Shown: positions 15,272-25,043 of the stretch, one piece after another
Layout of the letters: each line of letters starts with the position of its first letter
Numbering within the stretch: the stretch's first letter is position 1
Source of the DNA: Lutibacter citreus
GTDB lineage: Bacteria > Bacteroidota > Bacteroidia > Flavobacteriales > Flavobacteriaceae
Reading direction: 5' to 3'
Assembly: GCF_003260195.1 (NCBI RefSeq)
Contig: NZ_QEIH01000001.1
Span: 124,001 to 188,000 of the forward strand
DNA length: 64,000 bases
Notes under the pieces: model-generated
What the model was told of the DNA's origin: nothing
The model's input: only the letters and a program-made list of their open reading frames with translations
The model's database searches: none
Program-made: the position numbers and the translations under genes

Positions 15272-16666
15272 ATGAGTTCTACATTATTTGACAAAGTTTG
15301 GGATTCACATGTGGTACGTAAAATTAAGGATGGACCAGATGTGTTTTTTATTGATAGACATTTAATTCATGAAGTTACAAGTCCTGTAGCTTTTTTAGGG
15401 TTGAAAGAAAGAAATAATTCAGTATTATTTTCAGGGCGTACCTTTGCTACTGCAGATCATAATACACCAACAATTAACCAACATTTACCTGTTGAAGATC
15501 CGTTATCGGCAAATCAATTAAAAGCCTTAGAAGAAAATTCTGCTGAATATGGAATTTCTCATTGGGGATTAGGTGATGAAAAAAATGGAATTGTGCATGT
15601 TGTAGGTCCAGAATATGGAATTACATTACCAGGAGCAACTATTGTTTGTGGAGATTCACATACATCTACACACGGTGCTTTTGGAGCAATTGCCTTTGGT
15701 ATTGGTACTTCTGAAGTTGAAATGGTATTGAGTTCGCAATGTATTATGCAGCCAAAACCAAAGAAAATGAGAATTAACATTACTGGAGAACTTGGTTTAG
15801 GAGTTACACCAAAAGATGTTGCATTGTACATTATTTCTAAGTTAACTACTTCTGGTGCAACTGGTTATTTTGTTGAGTATGCAGGTGATGTATTCAAACA
15901 AATGTCTATGGAAGGTCGTATGACTGTTTGTAACTTAAGTATTGAAATGGGTGCTCGTGGAGGTATTATTGCTCCAGATGAGAAAACATTTGAGTATGTT
16001 AATGGACGTTTATTTGCTCCAAAAGGTGCAGATTGGGATAAAGCAATGGCTTATTGGGAAACACTTAAAACTGATGAAGATGCAGTTTTTGATAAAGAAT
16101 TAACTTTTAGTGCTTCTGATATTGAACCGATGATTACTTACGGAACAAATCCAGGTATGGGTACAGGAATATCAAACAATATTCCAACTGCTGATCAAGT
16201 TGAAGGAGGAGCAGCTACTTATAAAAAATCTCTAGATTATATGGGGTTTTCTGAAGGTGATACTATGATAGGGAAACATGTAGATTATGTTTTTATTGGA
16301 AGTTGTACCAATGGTAGAATTGAAGATTTTAGAGCATTTGCATCTATAGTAAAAGGAAGAAAAAAAGCAGATAATATTACAGCTTGGTTAGTACCAGGTT
16401 CTCATATTGTTGAAGCAAAAATAAAAGAAGAAGGTTTATTAGATATTTTCCACGAAGCTGGATTTGTACTGCGTGAACCAGGTTGTTCAGCTTGTTTAGC
16501 AATGAACGATGATAAAGTTCCTGCAGGTAAAGTAGCAGTAAGTACTTCAAACAGAAACTTTGAAGGACGTCAAGGACCAGGATCAAAAACATTATTGGCA
16601 AGTCCACTAGTTGCAGCTGCTACAGCAGTAACAGGAGTTGTAACTGATCCAAGAACACTTTTATAA
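15272..16666 (+). CDS. leuC: 3-isopropylmalate dehydratase large subunit
   Basis: A 464-residue aconitase-family protein, the usual LeuC length. Together with LeuD it isomerises 2-isopropylmalate to 3-isopropylmalate in leucine synthesis. The [4Fe-4S] ligands are visible: Cys in [13 protein letters not shown] and the pair in [11 protein letters not shown]. Substrate and family motifs include [26 protein letters not shown] and the closing [15 protein letters not shown]. First gene of leuCDAB, 16 bp before leuD. A -7 box lies ~70 bp upstream. No leucine-rich attenuator peptide was found in the leader. Confidence 0.97.
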   Translation: MSSTLFDKVWDSHVVRKIKDGPDVFFIDRHLIHEVTSPVAFLGLKERNNSVLFSGRTFATADHNTPTINQHLPVEDPLSANQLKALEENSAEYGISHWGLGDEKNGIVHVVGPEYGITLPGATIVCGDSHTSTHGAFGAIAFGIGTSEVEMVLSSQCIMQPKPKKMRINITGELGLGVTPKDVALYIISKLTTSGATGYFVEYAGDVFKQMSMEGRMTVCNLSIEMGARGGIIAPDEKTFEYVNGRLFAPKGADWDKAMAYWETLKTDEDAVFDKELTFSASDIEPMITYGTNPGMGTGISNNIPTADQVEGGAATYKKSLDYMGFSEGDTMIGKHVDYVFIGSCTNGRIEDFRAFASIVKGRKKADNITAWLVPGSHIVEAKIKEEGLLDIFHEAGFVLREPGCSACLAMNDDKVPAGKVAVSTSNRNFEGRQGPGSKTLLASPLVAAATAVTGVVTDPRTLL

Positions 16667-16682
16667 TTTTAAAACTACTAAA

Positions 16683-17279
16683 ATGGCTTACGATAAATTC
16701 GAAATATTAAAAAGTTCTGCGGTTCCATTACCAATTGAAAACGTAGATACAGATCAAATAATACCAGCTCGTTTCTTAAAAGCAACAGAGCGTAAAGGAT
16801 TTGGTGATAATTTATTTAGAGATTGGAGATACAATCCAGATAATACACCAAAAGAACAATTTGTATTAAACAACCCAATGTATTCTGGGAAAATATTAGT
16901 TGGAGGTAAAAACTTCGGTTCAGGTTCTTCAAGAGAGCACGCTGCTTGGGCGGTGTATGATTATGGATTCCGTTGTGTAGTTTCTAGTTTCTTTGCAGAT
17001 ATTTTTAGAGGAAACTGTTTAAATATTGGTGTATTACCGGTTCAGGTAAGTGCTGAGTTTTTAGATAAAATCTATAAAGCAATTGAAGCAGACCCAAAAA
17101 CAGAACTTGAAATAGATTTACAAAAGCAAACTATTACTTTATTGGTAACAGGAGAAAAAGAATCTTTTGATATTAACGGATACAAGAAAGAAAATATGTT
17201 AAATGGTTTTGATGATATAGATTATTTATCAAAAATGAAAGAGGAGATAAAAGACTTTGCTGAAAAAAGACCTTTTTAA
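16683..17279 (+). CDS. leuD: 3-isopropylmalate dehydratase small subunit
   Basis: A 198-residue swivel-domain subunit that completes the LeuCD isomerase. Conserved elements are NVDTDQIIPARFLKATERKGFG near the start and GGKNFGSGSSREHAAWAVYDYGF in the middle, which shape substrate specificity, followed by SSFFADIFRGNCLNIGVLPV. Length fits the bacterial type. It follows leuC by 16 bp. The 152-bp gap to leuA contains a large imperfect palindromic repeat (17320-17399), which may modulate expression between the two halves of the operon. Confidence 0.97.
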   Translation: MAYDKFEILKSSAVPLPIENVDTDQIIPARFLKATERKGFGDNLFRDWRYNPDNTPKEQFVLNNPMYSGKILVGGKNFGSGSSREHAAWAVYDYGFRCVVSSFFADIFRGNCLNIGVLPVQVSAEFLDKIYKAIEADPKTELEIDLQKQTITLLVTGEKESFDINGYKKENMLNGFDDIDYLSKMKEEIKDFAEKRPF

Positions 17280-17319
17280 TTATAGAGTTACAGTAAAGCT
17301 GTCTAAAAAGTTTTAAACC

Positions 17320-17399
17320 CGTTATGCTGAACTTGATTCAGTATCTCATCATACAGATGAACAAACAGAATGGGAACCTGAAACAAGTTCAGGTTGACG
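17320..17399. repeat. Imperfect palindromic intergenic repeat inside leu operon
   Basis: Arms at 17320-17348 and 17371-17399 pair with the shared core CTGAACTTGnTTCAG and ends cgt...ctca. This type, with GCTGAACTTG and TTCAGG, is familiar from intergenic REP-like repeats in Flavobacteriaceae. A preceding CTGTCTAAAAAG (17300-17310) also occurs in the leuB terminator (20099-20180), which has a smaller CTGAAA/TTTCAG core. Confidence 0.65.
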
Positions 17400-17431
17400 A
17401 ACTTTAAATTTAAAACAATTGTTTTAATAAT

Positions 17432-18952
17432 ATGTCAAAGAGAAAAATTGAAATAATGGATACTACGCTCCGTGATGGTGAACAAACATCAGGAGTTTCA
17501 TTTCCTTCAGCAGAAAAACTAACCATTGCAAAACTGCTTTTGGAAGAGTTAAATGTTGATAGAATTGAAGTAGCTTCCGCTAGAGTTTCTGAAGGTGAAT
17601 TTCAAGCTGTTAAAGCCATAACAAATTGGGCGAGCAATAATGGATATATTGACAGGGTTGAAATGTTAACTTTTGTTGATGATGGAAGATCTATAGAATG
17701 GATGAAAAAAGCTGGAGCTAAAGTTCAGAATTTATTAACCAAAGGATCTTTAAATCATTTAAAACATCAATTAAAGAAAACACCTGAACAACATTTTTCT
17801 GAAATTAAAGATGTTGTTGAATTAGCTCAAAAAGAAGGAATTAAAACCAATGTTTACTTAGAAGATTGGAGTAATGGAATGCATAATTCACCAGAATATG
17901 TTTTTCAATTTTTAGACTTTCTAAATACACTTCCTTTAGAAAGAATTTTACTACCTGATACTTTAGGAGTATTAACACACTATGAAACGTTTGATTATTT
18001 TTCACAAATAACGGCTAAATATCCAAATACGCATTTCGATTTTCACGCACATAATGATTATGATTTAAGTGTGGCAAACGTTATGGAATCTATAAAAGCA
18101 GGAGCTAGAGGATTGCATTTAACTGTTAATGGAATGGGTGAACGCGCAGGAAATGCGCCAATGGCAAGTGTTGTTGCTGTTATAAATGATTTCTTTAAGG
18201 ATGAGGTTGAAATTCAAGTAAAAGAAACTTCATTATATTCGGTAAGTAAAATTATTGAAACTTTTTCGGGAGTTAGAATTCCTTCAAATAAACCTATTGT
18301 AGGAGATAATGTTTTTACTCAAACTGCTGGTATACATGCGGATGGAGACAATAAAAATAATTTATATTTTAACGATTTAATGCCTGAACGTTTTGGTAGA
18401 AAACGTAAGTATGCTTTAGGGAAAACATCAGGAAAAGCAAATATTGAAAAGAATTTACAAGAACTTGGTTTAGAATTAGATCAAGTTGATTTATTAAAAG
18501 TTACCCAGCGTATTATAGAGCTAGGTGATAAAAAAGAGTTGGTTACAAAAGAGGATTTACCATATATAATATCTGATGTATTGGACAGTAATTTGTATGA
18601 AGAACGAATTACGGTTGAATCTTATGTTTTAACACATTCAAAAGGGTTAAAACCTTCTACAACTGTTGCTGTTAAAATTGATGGTGAATTGTTTGAAGAA
18701 CTCTCTGAAGGTGATGGTCAATTTGATGCTTTTATGAATGCTTTAAGAAAGATTTATAAAAAGAAAAAGTTAACAATGCCTAATTTGGTTGATTATGCCG
18801 TTCGTATACCTCCGGGAAGTACTTCTGCAGCACTTTGTGAAACTATTATTACTTGGCAAAGTGAAACCAATAAATTTATAACACGAGGTTTAGATTGCGA
18901 CCAAACAGTGTCTGCAATAAAAGCAACTCAAAAAATGTTAAATATCTGCTAG
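17432..18952 (+). CDS. leuA: 2-isopropylmalate synthase (HMGL/LeuA-type)
   Basis: A 506-residue member of the LeuA/citramalate synthase family. It condenses acetyl-CoA with an alpha-keto acid, here most likely 2-oxoisovalerate. The catalytic barrel begins IMDTTLRDGEQTSGVSF; the metal-binding motif FDFHAHNDYDLSVANV and NGMGERAGNAP follow, and a linker with GDNVFTQTAGIHADGDNKNN (to ~310). The C-terminal LeuA dimer/regulatory domain spans ~390-500, where leucine would bind. Its divergent form has some resemblance to citramalate synthases, so citramalate synthase is the main alternative, but position between leuD and leuB favours leucine synthesis. Starts 152 bp after leuD and ends 70 bp before leuB. 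Confidence 0.88.
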   Translation: MSKRKIEIMDTTLRDGEQTSGVSFPSAEKLTIAKLLLEELNVDRIEVASARVSEGEFQAVKAITNWASNNGYIDRVEMLTFVDDGRSIEWMKKAGAKVQNLLTKGSLNHLKHQLKKTPEQHFSEIKDVVELAQKEGIKTNVYLEDWSNGMHNSPEYVFQFLDFLNTLPLERILLPDTLGVLTHYETFDYFSQITAKYPNTHFDFHAHNDYDLSVANVMESIKAGARGLHLTVNGMGERAGNAPMASVVAVINDFFKDEVEIQVKETSLYSVSKIIETFSGVRIPSNKPIVGDNVFTQTAGIHADGDNKNNLYFNDLMPERFGRKRKYALGKTSGKANIEKNLQELGLELDQVDLLKVTQRIIELGDKKELVTKEDLPYIISDVLDSNLYEERITVESYVLTHSKGLKPSTTVAVKIDGELFEELSEGDGQFDAFMNALRKIYKKKKLTMPNLVDYAVRIPPGSTSAALCETIITWQSETNKFITRGLDCDQTVSAIKATQKMLNIC

Positions 18953-19022
18953 TTTTAAAGATTGAAACTAATTTTAAGGTATTTAATATGAAAAATAAAA
19001 AACAACATAAAATTATAGAATA

Positions 19023-20078
19023 ATGAAATTAAATATAGCACTTTTAGCTGGAGATGGAATTGGACCAGAAGTAATTGATCAGGCAGTAAAAGTTTGTGAT
19101 GTAGTTGCAACTAAATTTAATCATGAAATTAATTGGAAACCAGCATTAACTGGTGCTGCTGCTATTGATGCAGTTGGTGAACCTTACCCAGATGAAACAC
19201 ACGAAATTTGTAAAAGTTCTGATGCTGTTTTATTTGGAGCAATTGGACATCCTCGTTTTGATAATGATCCTTCTGCAAAAGTTCGTCCAGAGCAAGGTTT
19301 ATTAAAAATGCGTAAAGCTTTAGGATTGTTTGCTAACGTACGTCCTACATTTACATTTCCTTCATTATTAGAGAAATCTCCTTTAAAAAGAGAACGTATT
19401 GAAGGTACAGATTTAGTTTTCTTAAGAGAATTAACTGGAGGTATTTACTTTGGAGAAAAAGGACGAAGAGATGATGGAGAAACAGCTTATGATAACTGTG
19501 TTTATACAAGAGCGGAAGTAAAACGTTTAGCTGTAAAAGGTTTTGAATTAGCGATGACGCGTTCTAAAAAATTATGTTGTGTTGATAAAGCTAACGTTTT
19601 AGAAACATCTCGTTTATGGAGAGAAACTGTGCAAGCAATGGAGAAAGATTATCCAGAAGTTGAGGTTACTTATGAATTTGTAGATGCGGTTGCTATGCGT
19701 TTAGTACAATGGCCAAATAGTTATGATGTTTTAATTACTGAAAACTTATTTGGAGATATTTTAACTGATGAAGCTTCTGTAATTTCAGGTTCTATGGGAT
19801 TAATGCCATCGGCATCTTTAGGTTCTGATATTGGTTTATTTGAGCCAATTCACGGTTCTTACCCACAAGCAACAGGATTAAATATTGCAAACCCAATGGC
19901 TACAGTTTTATCTGCAGCAATGATGTTTGAAAACTTTGGTTTACAAGAAGAAGGAAAAGCAATTAGAGAAGCTGTAAACAAAGCCTTAAATGAAGGTATT
20001 GTAACTGAAGATTTAGCAGATGGAGGTAAAGCTTATGGAACAAAAGAAGTAGGAGATTGGTTAGCAGCTAACGTATAG
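19023..20078 (+). CDS. leuB: 3-isopropylmalate dehydrogenase
   Basis: A 351-residue NAD-dependent dehydrogenase that oxidises and decarboxylates 3-isopropylmalate. Motifs: LLAGDGIGPEVIDQ at the N-terminus, RPEQGLLKMRKALGLFANVRP, LRELTGGIYFGEKG, the substrate/metal site with VDKANVLETSRLWRE and EFVDAVAMRLV, ENLFGDILTDEASVISGSMGLMPS, and EPIHGSYP for NAD. All are standard LeuB features. It is the last gene of the leu cluster and is followed 20 bp later by a large hairpin terminator. Confidence 0.97.
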   Translation: MKLNIALLAGDGIGPEVIDQAVKVCDVVATKFNHEINWKPALTGAAAIDAVGEPYPDETHEICKSSDAVLFGAIGHPRFDNDPSAKVRPEQGLLKMRKALGLFANVRPTFTFPSLLEKSPLKRERIEGTDLVFLRELTGGIYFGEKGRRDDGETAYDNCVYTRAEVKRLAVKGFELAMTRSKKLCCVDKANVLETSRLWRETVQAMEKDYPEVEVTYEFVDAVAMRLVQWPNSYDVLITENLFGDILTDEASVISGSMGLMPSASLGSDIGLFEPIHGSYPQATGLNIANPMATVLSAAMMFENFGLQEEGKAIREAVNKALNEGIVTEDLADGGKAYGTKEVGDWLAANV

Positions 20079-20098
20079 TCAATTTTTATATTTTATTT

Positions 20099-20180
20099 AA
20101 ACTGTCTAAGAAGTAAAAAGAGCGTAATTCTGAAATAATTTCAGGTTAACGTAAGCTTTACTTTTTAGACAGTTTTTTTT
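20099..20180 (+). terminator. Large hairpin terminator after leuB
   Basis: Arms AAACTGTCTAAGAAGTAAA (20099-20117) and its near-complement (20157-20175, one mismatch) end in a run of eight T. An inner CTGAAA/TTTCAG stem sits in the loop. Its CTGTCTAAnAAG arm repeats a word near the 17320-17399 element. Confidence 0.8.
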
Positions 20181-20194
20181 GTATAAATTATTTT

Positions 20195-20237
20195 TAATAC
20201 CACATTATAAGTTGAAGATACTTATCTTGTGGTATTA
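20195..20237. promoter_or_regulatory. Long palindrome upstream of ABC ATPase gene
   Basis: TAATACCACA (20195-20204) pairs perfectly with TGTGGTATTA (20228-20237), with inner ATAAGT/ACTTAT arms, ending 19 bp before the ABC ATPase start. No T-run follows, so an operator or translation-controlling mRNA hairpin is more likely than a terminator. No regulator is encoded next to it. Confidence 0.5.
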
Positions 20238-20256
20238 AAATATAAAAAATAATTCT

Positions 20257-21150
20257 ATGAAATTAATTATTCAAAATCTATCCAAAACTTATAAAAACGG
20301 AGTGAAAGCGATAGATAATTTAAGTCTTGAAATTGGAACTGGAATGTTCGGTCTTTTAGGTCCAAACGGAGCAGGAAAATCATCTTTAATGCGAACTATT
20401 GCTACTTTGCAAAGTCCAGATTCAGGAACCATCACTTTTGGCGATATTAATGTTTTGGAAGATAATATGGCGTTAAGAAGAGTGTTGGGATATTTACCAC
20501 AATCTTTTGGGGTATATCCAAAAATGTCTGCAGAAGAATTATTAGATTATTTCGCTACTTTAAAAGGGGTTGCGTCAAAAGAAGATAGAACTAAATTAGT
20601 AAAGGAAGTATTAGAAATTACAAATTTATATGAAGTTAGAAAAAAACATGTTGCAGGTTATTCTGGCGGAATGAAGCAACGGTTTGGAATTGCTCAATTA
20701 TTATTAAACAATCCAAAATTAATTATTGTTGATGAACCAACTGCAGGTTTAGATCCAGCAGAACGTCACAGGTTTTTAAATGTATTACGTGAAGTTGGTA
20801 CAAATTGTACCGTTATATTTTCAACACATATTGTTGACGATGTAAAAGAATTATGCAATGAAATGGTAATTGTAAATGGAGGGAGAATTTTAAAACAAAC
20901 AACTCCAACAACATGTACGGAAGAAGTAAAAGGTCAAATTTGGACTAAAGTAATTGAACGTGATGAATTGGAGTTGATGGAAGCAAATTTTAATGTGTTA
21001 TCATCCAATTATAATCAAGATAATACCTTAAACATAAGAGTTCATGCTACAGAAAAACCAGCTGAAGATTTTAAAGAGGTAATACCTCAGTTAGACGATG
21101 TATATTTTATTGCATTGAAAGAAGATGAAGCAAATTTAGTTTCAGAATAA
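20257..21150 (+). CDS. ABC transporter ATP-binding protein
   Basis: A 297-residue cytosolic ATPase of an ABC-2 type exporter. Walker A is GPNGAGKSS, Q-loop YLPQSFG, signature YSGGMKQRFGIAQ, Walker B LIIVDEPTAGLD and the switch His in IFSTHIVDD. A C-terminal extension (~220-297) is typical of the subfamily that pairs with the giant permease/M1 peptidase fusion encoded 31 bp downstream. Substrate is unknown. A decayed fragment of a paralogue lies at 2873-3097. The long palindrome just upstream may control this gene pair. Confidence 0.93.
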   Translation: MKLIIQNLSKTYKNGVKAIDNLSLEIGTGMFGLLGPNGAGKSSLMRTIATLQSPDSGTITFGDINVLEDNMALRRVLGYLPQSFGVYPKMSAEELLDYFATLKGVASKEDRTKLVKEVLEITNLYEVRKKHVAGYSGGMKQRFGIAQLLLNNPKLIIVDEPTAGLDPAERHRFLNVLREVGTNCTVIFSTHIVDDVKELCNEMVIVNGGRILKQTTPTTCTEEVKGQIWTKVIERDELELMEANFNVLSSNYNQDNTLNIRVHATEKPAEDFKEVIPQLDDVYFIALKEDEANLVSE

Positions 21151-21181
21151 GGTTCTTTTTTAACAATTAAAACGTACATAT

Positions 21182-24100
21182 ATGTTTACAACAATATTTA
21201 AACACGAATTAAAATATTGGTTTAAGAAACCATCATTTTATATATACTTAGCTATCTTTTTTGTAATAGCACTATTTGTTTCAGCCAGTTCAGCTGGTAT
21301 TTTTGACTCGCTTACGGTAAGCGTAGGTTCTTCAAAAATAGTGAATTCTCCCAAAAACTTAAATGGAATGTTTAATGGGTTAACCATTTTAATTTATTTT
21401 TTGTTTCCTTCAATAATTGGTGTATCCATTTTTAGAGATTTTAAAAGTGAAATGCATACCATTTTATACTCATATCCATTTACAAAAAAGGATTACCTAT
21501 TTGGTAAATTTTTAAGCTCATTTTTAATAGTTACACTAATTGTACTAATTATTGGCTTGGGAATGTTTATAGGATTTAGGTTGCCAGGTACAAATGCTGA
21601 AATTATTGGTGATTTTAGATTTACAGCGTACTTACAAGCGTATTTTATTTATATAATTCCAAATGTATTTTTGTTTGGTTCAATTGTATTTGCAACAGTA
21701 ACTTTTACTCGAAACATTTCAGCAGGGTTTATTGTTGTTGTAATGTTAATGTTAATTCAAGGTGTTTCAGAAAGCTTATTAAATGATATTGATAATAGGT
21801 TAATTTCGGCTATGTTAGATCCATTTGGAGGTCAAGCAGCTAATTATTATACACGTTATTGGACTGTTGCTGAGCAAAACGACTTGTTACTTCCTGTTAA
21901 AGGAGTTGTTATTTACAATCGTTTATTGTGGTTGGCAATTGCTGCAGTTATTTTTGGTTTGGTATTTAAATATTTTTCGTTTAGTCAAAACGCAGCATCA
22001 TTTAGCTTTAAAAAACAAAAGGCTGAACGTGTAACAAAAAGTAATTTTGGAGGAATTACTAAGATTGAACTTCCAAAAGTATCGTATGATTATTCATTTT
22101 TTCAAAATTTAAAAACAACGTGGAAACTATCAAATATAGATTTTAAATTTATTATAAAAAGCTGGCCGTTTTTAAGTATTTTACTGGTAGGGCTTATTTT
22201 TATTTTAATAATGTCTATTTCTTTAGGCGAGATTTCAGGTACAAAAACGTATCCAACTACTTGGCAAATGTTATTGTATCCTGGGAGTACTTTTTCATTA
22301 TTTATAAATATACTTACTTTTTTATATGCAGGCGTACTTGTTCAAAGAGCAAAAGTTGCAAAATTTAATCATTTAATTGATGTTACTCCAATTCCAAATT
22401 GGACTTTGTTACTATCTAAATTTGTTGCTTTATTAAAAATGCAATTAGTATTACTATTTGTAATTATGGTTGGTGGTATTATTTTTCAAATTTATAGAGG
22501 TTATTATAATTTTGAAATAGACCAATACTTGTATGAATTATTAATTATAAAATTTGTTTATTTTGCTGTTTGGGCATTCTTGGCATTATTCATTCAAACA
22601 TTAGTTGGCAATGCTTATTTAGGGTTATTTATATTATTAGTAATTTCTATAGGTTTACCATTTTTAAGATTAGTAGGGATAGAACAATCTATATTTAAAT
22701 ACAATCAAGGACCGGGTTATTCTTATTCAGATATGAATGGTTATGGAGCATTTTTTAGTAGCTATATGTTTTATAAAATTTATTGGATTTTTGCGGGACT
22801 TGTACTACTTATTATTTCAGCATTGTTTTGGGTTAGAGGATTACCACATTCTTTTAAAGAACGATTATCAATTGCTAAATCTAGATTTAAAGGGGTTTAT
22901 AAAATTGGATTTGTAATATTTTTAGTAGCTTTTTTAGCAATAGGTTATAGAATTTATTATGAGAATAATGTATTAAATGATAGAGTTTCAATAAAAGAAC
23001 GGGAATTATTACAAGTTGAATGGGAGAAGAAATATAAAAAGTTTGAAAACAAAACACAGCCTAGAATTGTTGCTGTAAATGTTGCGATGGATATTTTTCC
23101 AAAAGAATTAGATTTTAAAGCAACAGGTACATATATTATGATTAATAAATCTTCAGAAAAAATTGATAGTATTTTATTGAATCATAATAATTATCCGAGC
23201 ACTTTTACTTTTAATAAGAAGAATAAGTTAGTTTTAGAAGATACCATTCATAATTTTGATATTTATAAATTAGAACAAGTTTTGTTACCTGGTGATAGTT
23301 TATCGTTAACTTTTGAAGTTAAAAATAAACCAAATACATTTCTTCGAATTCATTCAGACGTAAAAGAAAACGGAACATTTATTAATAATAAAGTGTTATT
23401 CCCTTCTTTGGGTTACGCAAGTGGAGGAGAGTTAAGAGATGATAAAATTCGTGAAAAATATGAGTTGCCTAAAAATGAATTAAGACCATTTCCAACTGAT
23501 TCTACAGCATTAGGAGATACTTATATTTCAAAAGATTCTGATTGGATTGATTTTGAAGCAACTGTAAGTACTTCTAAAGATCAAATTGCAATTGCTCCAG
23601 GTTATTTACAAAAAGAATGGGTAGAAGGTGAAAGACGCTATTTTCATTATAAAATGGATAGTAAAATCTTGAATTTTTACGCATTTAATTCCGCTAGATA
23701 TGAAGTGAAAAAAGATACTTGGAACGATGTTAATTTAGAAATTTATTACCACAAAGGACACGAATATAATTTAGACAGAATGTTAGAAGGTATGAAAGCT
23801 TCTTTAGATTATAATTCTAAAAATTTTAGTCCTTATCAACACAAACAAGTTAGAATTGTTGAGTTTCCTAGAACGGAAGGAAGTTTTGCTCAATCATTTC
23901 CAAATACAATTCCTTTTTCTGAGGGTGTAGGTTTTATTGCAGATGTTGATGATTCTGATAAAGGAGGAGTTGATTATGGTTTTGCAATAACGGTACACGA
24001 ATTAGCACATCAATGGTGGGCGCATCAAGTAATTGGAGCCGATGTAAAAGGAGCTACAATGCTATCTGAAAGTATGGCTGATTATGTGAAATTAAAAGTA

Positions 24101-24838
24101 CTAGAGCATCAACATGGAAAAAAGAAAATGCGTAAGTATTTAAAAGAAGCATTAGATGATTATTTAAAAGGTAGAACTGTTGAAAAGAAACGAGAAAGTC
24201 CGTTAATGTATAATGATGGTCAAATGTACATTCATTATAAAAAAGGTTCACTGGTTTTTTATGCATTAAGTGATTATTTAGGTGAAGAAAATTTAAATTC
24301 AGCTATAAAAAAATATGTTGAAAAGGTAAAGTTTCAAGAAGCACCTTATACCACTTCAATTGAAATGGTTGATTATATTAAACAAGCAACTCCAGATTCT
24401 TTAAAATATGTAATTAAAGATATGTTTGAAACAATTACACTTTATAAAAATAGAGTTGTAGATGTTGAAACTACGGAATTAGAAAATGGAAAATTTCAGG
24501 TAGATATTGAGTTTAATGTTAGTAAATATAGAGTTAGCGATAAAGGAAAGCGTTTGTATGGAGATAAAGTTGGAGATACTCTTTCTTATAAAACCGAAAA
24601 AATGAAAAAACCAATAATGTCACTTCCATTAAAAGATTATGTTGAAGTTGGTGTTTTTTATGAGGAAGAAATTGATGGTGAAAAAGAAGAGGTTGAACTT
24701 TACTTGAAGAAGCATAAAATAACGTCAATAAACAATAAAGTAAGCATTATTGTAGATAAAAAACCAACGGAAGTAGGTGTAGATCCTTACAATAAATTAA
24801 TAGATAATAATTCTGAAGATAATAGGCGAGAGCTTTAA
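21182..24838 (+). CDS. ABC-2 permease fused to M1-family metallopeptidase
   Basis: A 1218-residue membrane protein. The first ~590 residues hold two ABC-2-like sets of membrane helices (roughly 15-270 and 320-600). The rest faces the periplasm and is an M1-type peptidase: beta-rich N-domain, then VHELAHQWWAH with His939, Glu940, His943, and the downstream Glu ligand in SESMADYVKL. The GAMEN-like substrate motif is degenerate (near FAQSFPNTIPFSEGVG). The family is widespread in Bacteroidota as 'ABC transporter permease/M1 family aminopeptidase'. The membrane part would work with the ATPase 31 bp upstream; transported substrate and peptidase target are unknown. A hairpin terminator follows. Confidence 0.88.
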   Translation: MFTTIFKHELKYWFKKPSFYIYLAIFFVIALFVSASSAGIFDSLTVSVGSSKIVNSPKNLNGMFNGLTILIYFLFPSIIGVSIFRDFKSEMHTILYSYPFTKKDYLFGKFLSSFLIVTLIVLIIGLGMFIGFRLPGTNAEIIGDFRFTAYLQAYFIYIIPNVFLFGSIVFATVTFTRNISAGFIVVVMLMLIQGVSESLLNDIDNRLISAMLDPFGGQAANYYTRYWTVAEQNDLLLPVKGVVIYNRLLWLAIAAVIFGLVFKYFSFSQNAASFSFKKQKAERVTKSNFGGITKIELPKVSYDYSFFQNLKTTWKLSNIDFKFIIKSWPFLSILLVGLIFILIMSISLGEISGTKTYPTTWQMLLYPGSTFSLFINILTFLYAGVLVQRAKVAKFNHLIDVTPIPNWTLLLSKFVALLKMQLVLLFVIMVGGIIFQIYRGYYNFEIDQYLYELLIIKFVYFAVWAFLALFIQTLVGNAYLGLFILLVISIGLPFLRLVGIEQSIFKYNQGPGYSYSDMNGYGAFFSSYMFYKIYWIFAGLVLLIISALFWVRGLPHSFKERLSIAKSRFKGVYKIGFVIFLVAFLAIGYRIYYENNVLNDRVSIKERELLQVEWEKKYKKFENKTQPRIVAVNVAMDIFPKELDFKATGTYIMINKSSEKIDSILLNHNNYPSTFTFNKKNKLVLEDTIHNFDIYKLEQVLLPGDSLSLTFEVKNKPNTFLRIHSDVKENGTFINNKVLFPSLGYASGGELRDDKIREKYELPKNELRPFPTDSTALGDTYISKDSDWIDFEATVSTSKDQIAIAPGYLQKEWVEGERRYFHYKMDSKILNFYAFNSARYEVKKDTWNDVNLEIYYHKGHEYNLDRMLEGMKASLDYNSKNFSPYQHKQVRIVEFPRTEGSFAQSFPNTIPFSEGVGFIADVDDSDKGGVDYGFAITVHELAHQWWAHQVIGADVKGATMLSESMADYVKLKVLEHQHGKKKMRKYLKEALDDYLKGRTVEKKRESPLMYNDGQMYIHYKKGSLVFYALSDYLGEENLNSAIKKYVEKVKFQEAPYTTSIEMVDYIKQATPDSLKYVIKDMFETITLYKNRVVDVETTELENGKFQVDIEFNVSKYRVSDKGKRLYGDKVGDTLSYKTEKMKKPIMSLPLKDYVEVGVFYEEEIDGEKEEVELYLKKHKITSINNKVSIIVDKKPTEVGVDPYNKLIDNNSEDNRREL

Positions 24839-24847
24839 TGATATTTA

Positions 24848-24880
24848 AACCTAGCAGGCTTTAAAACCTGTTAGGTTATT
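24848..24880 (+). terminator. Hairpin terminator after permease/peptidase gene
   Basis: Arms AACCTAGCAGG (24848-24858) and CCTGTTAGGTT (24867-24877), one G-U pair, 8-nt loop, then a weak T-rich tail. The stem is symmetric enough to be a recurrent intergenic hairpin. Confidence 0.6.
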
Positions 24881-25018
24881 ATTATGTTATTCAATTTCAA
24901 TTGTATTAAAGTGGTTTTAAAAAGGATAATACTCGCAAAATTATGAGTTGGTTTTAATTTATTTTTTCAACAAAAATCGAACACTTTTTTATAAAAATTG
25001 TTATATATATATTATTAG

Positions 25019-25026
25019 TATATTTG
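25019..25026 (+). promoter_or_regulatory. Predicted -7 box for PorP/SprF-like gene
   Basis: TATATTTG matches TAnnTTTG and lies 17 bp before the ATG at 25044, leaving a leader of only ~10 nt. Confidence 0.45.
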
Positions 25027-25043
25027 ATTTTATAGTTTTATAG

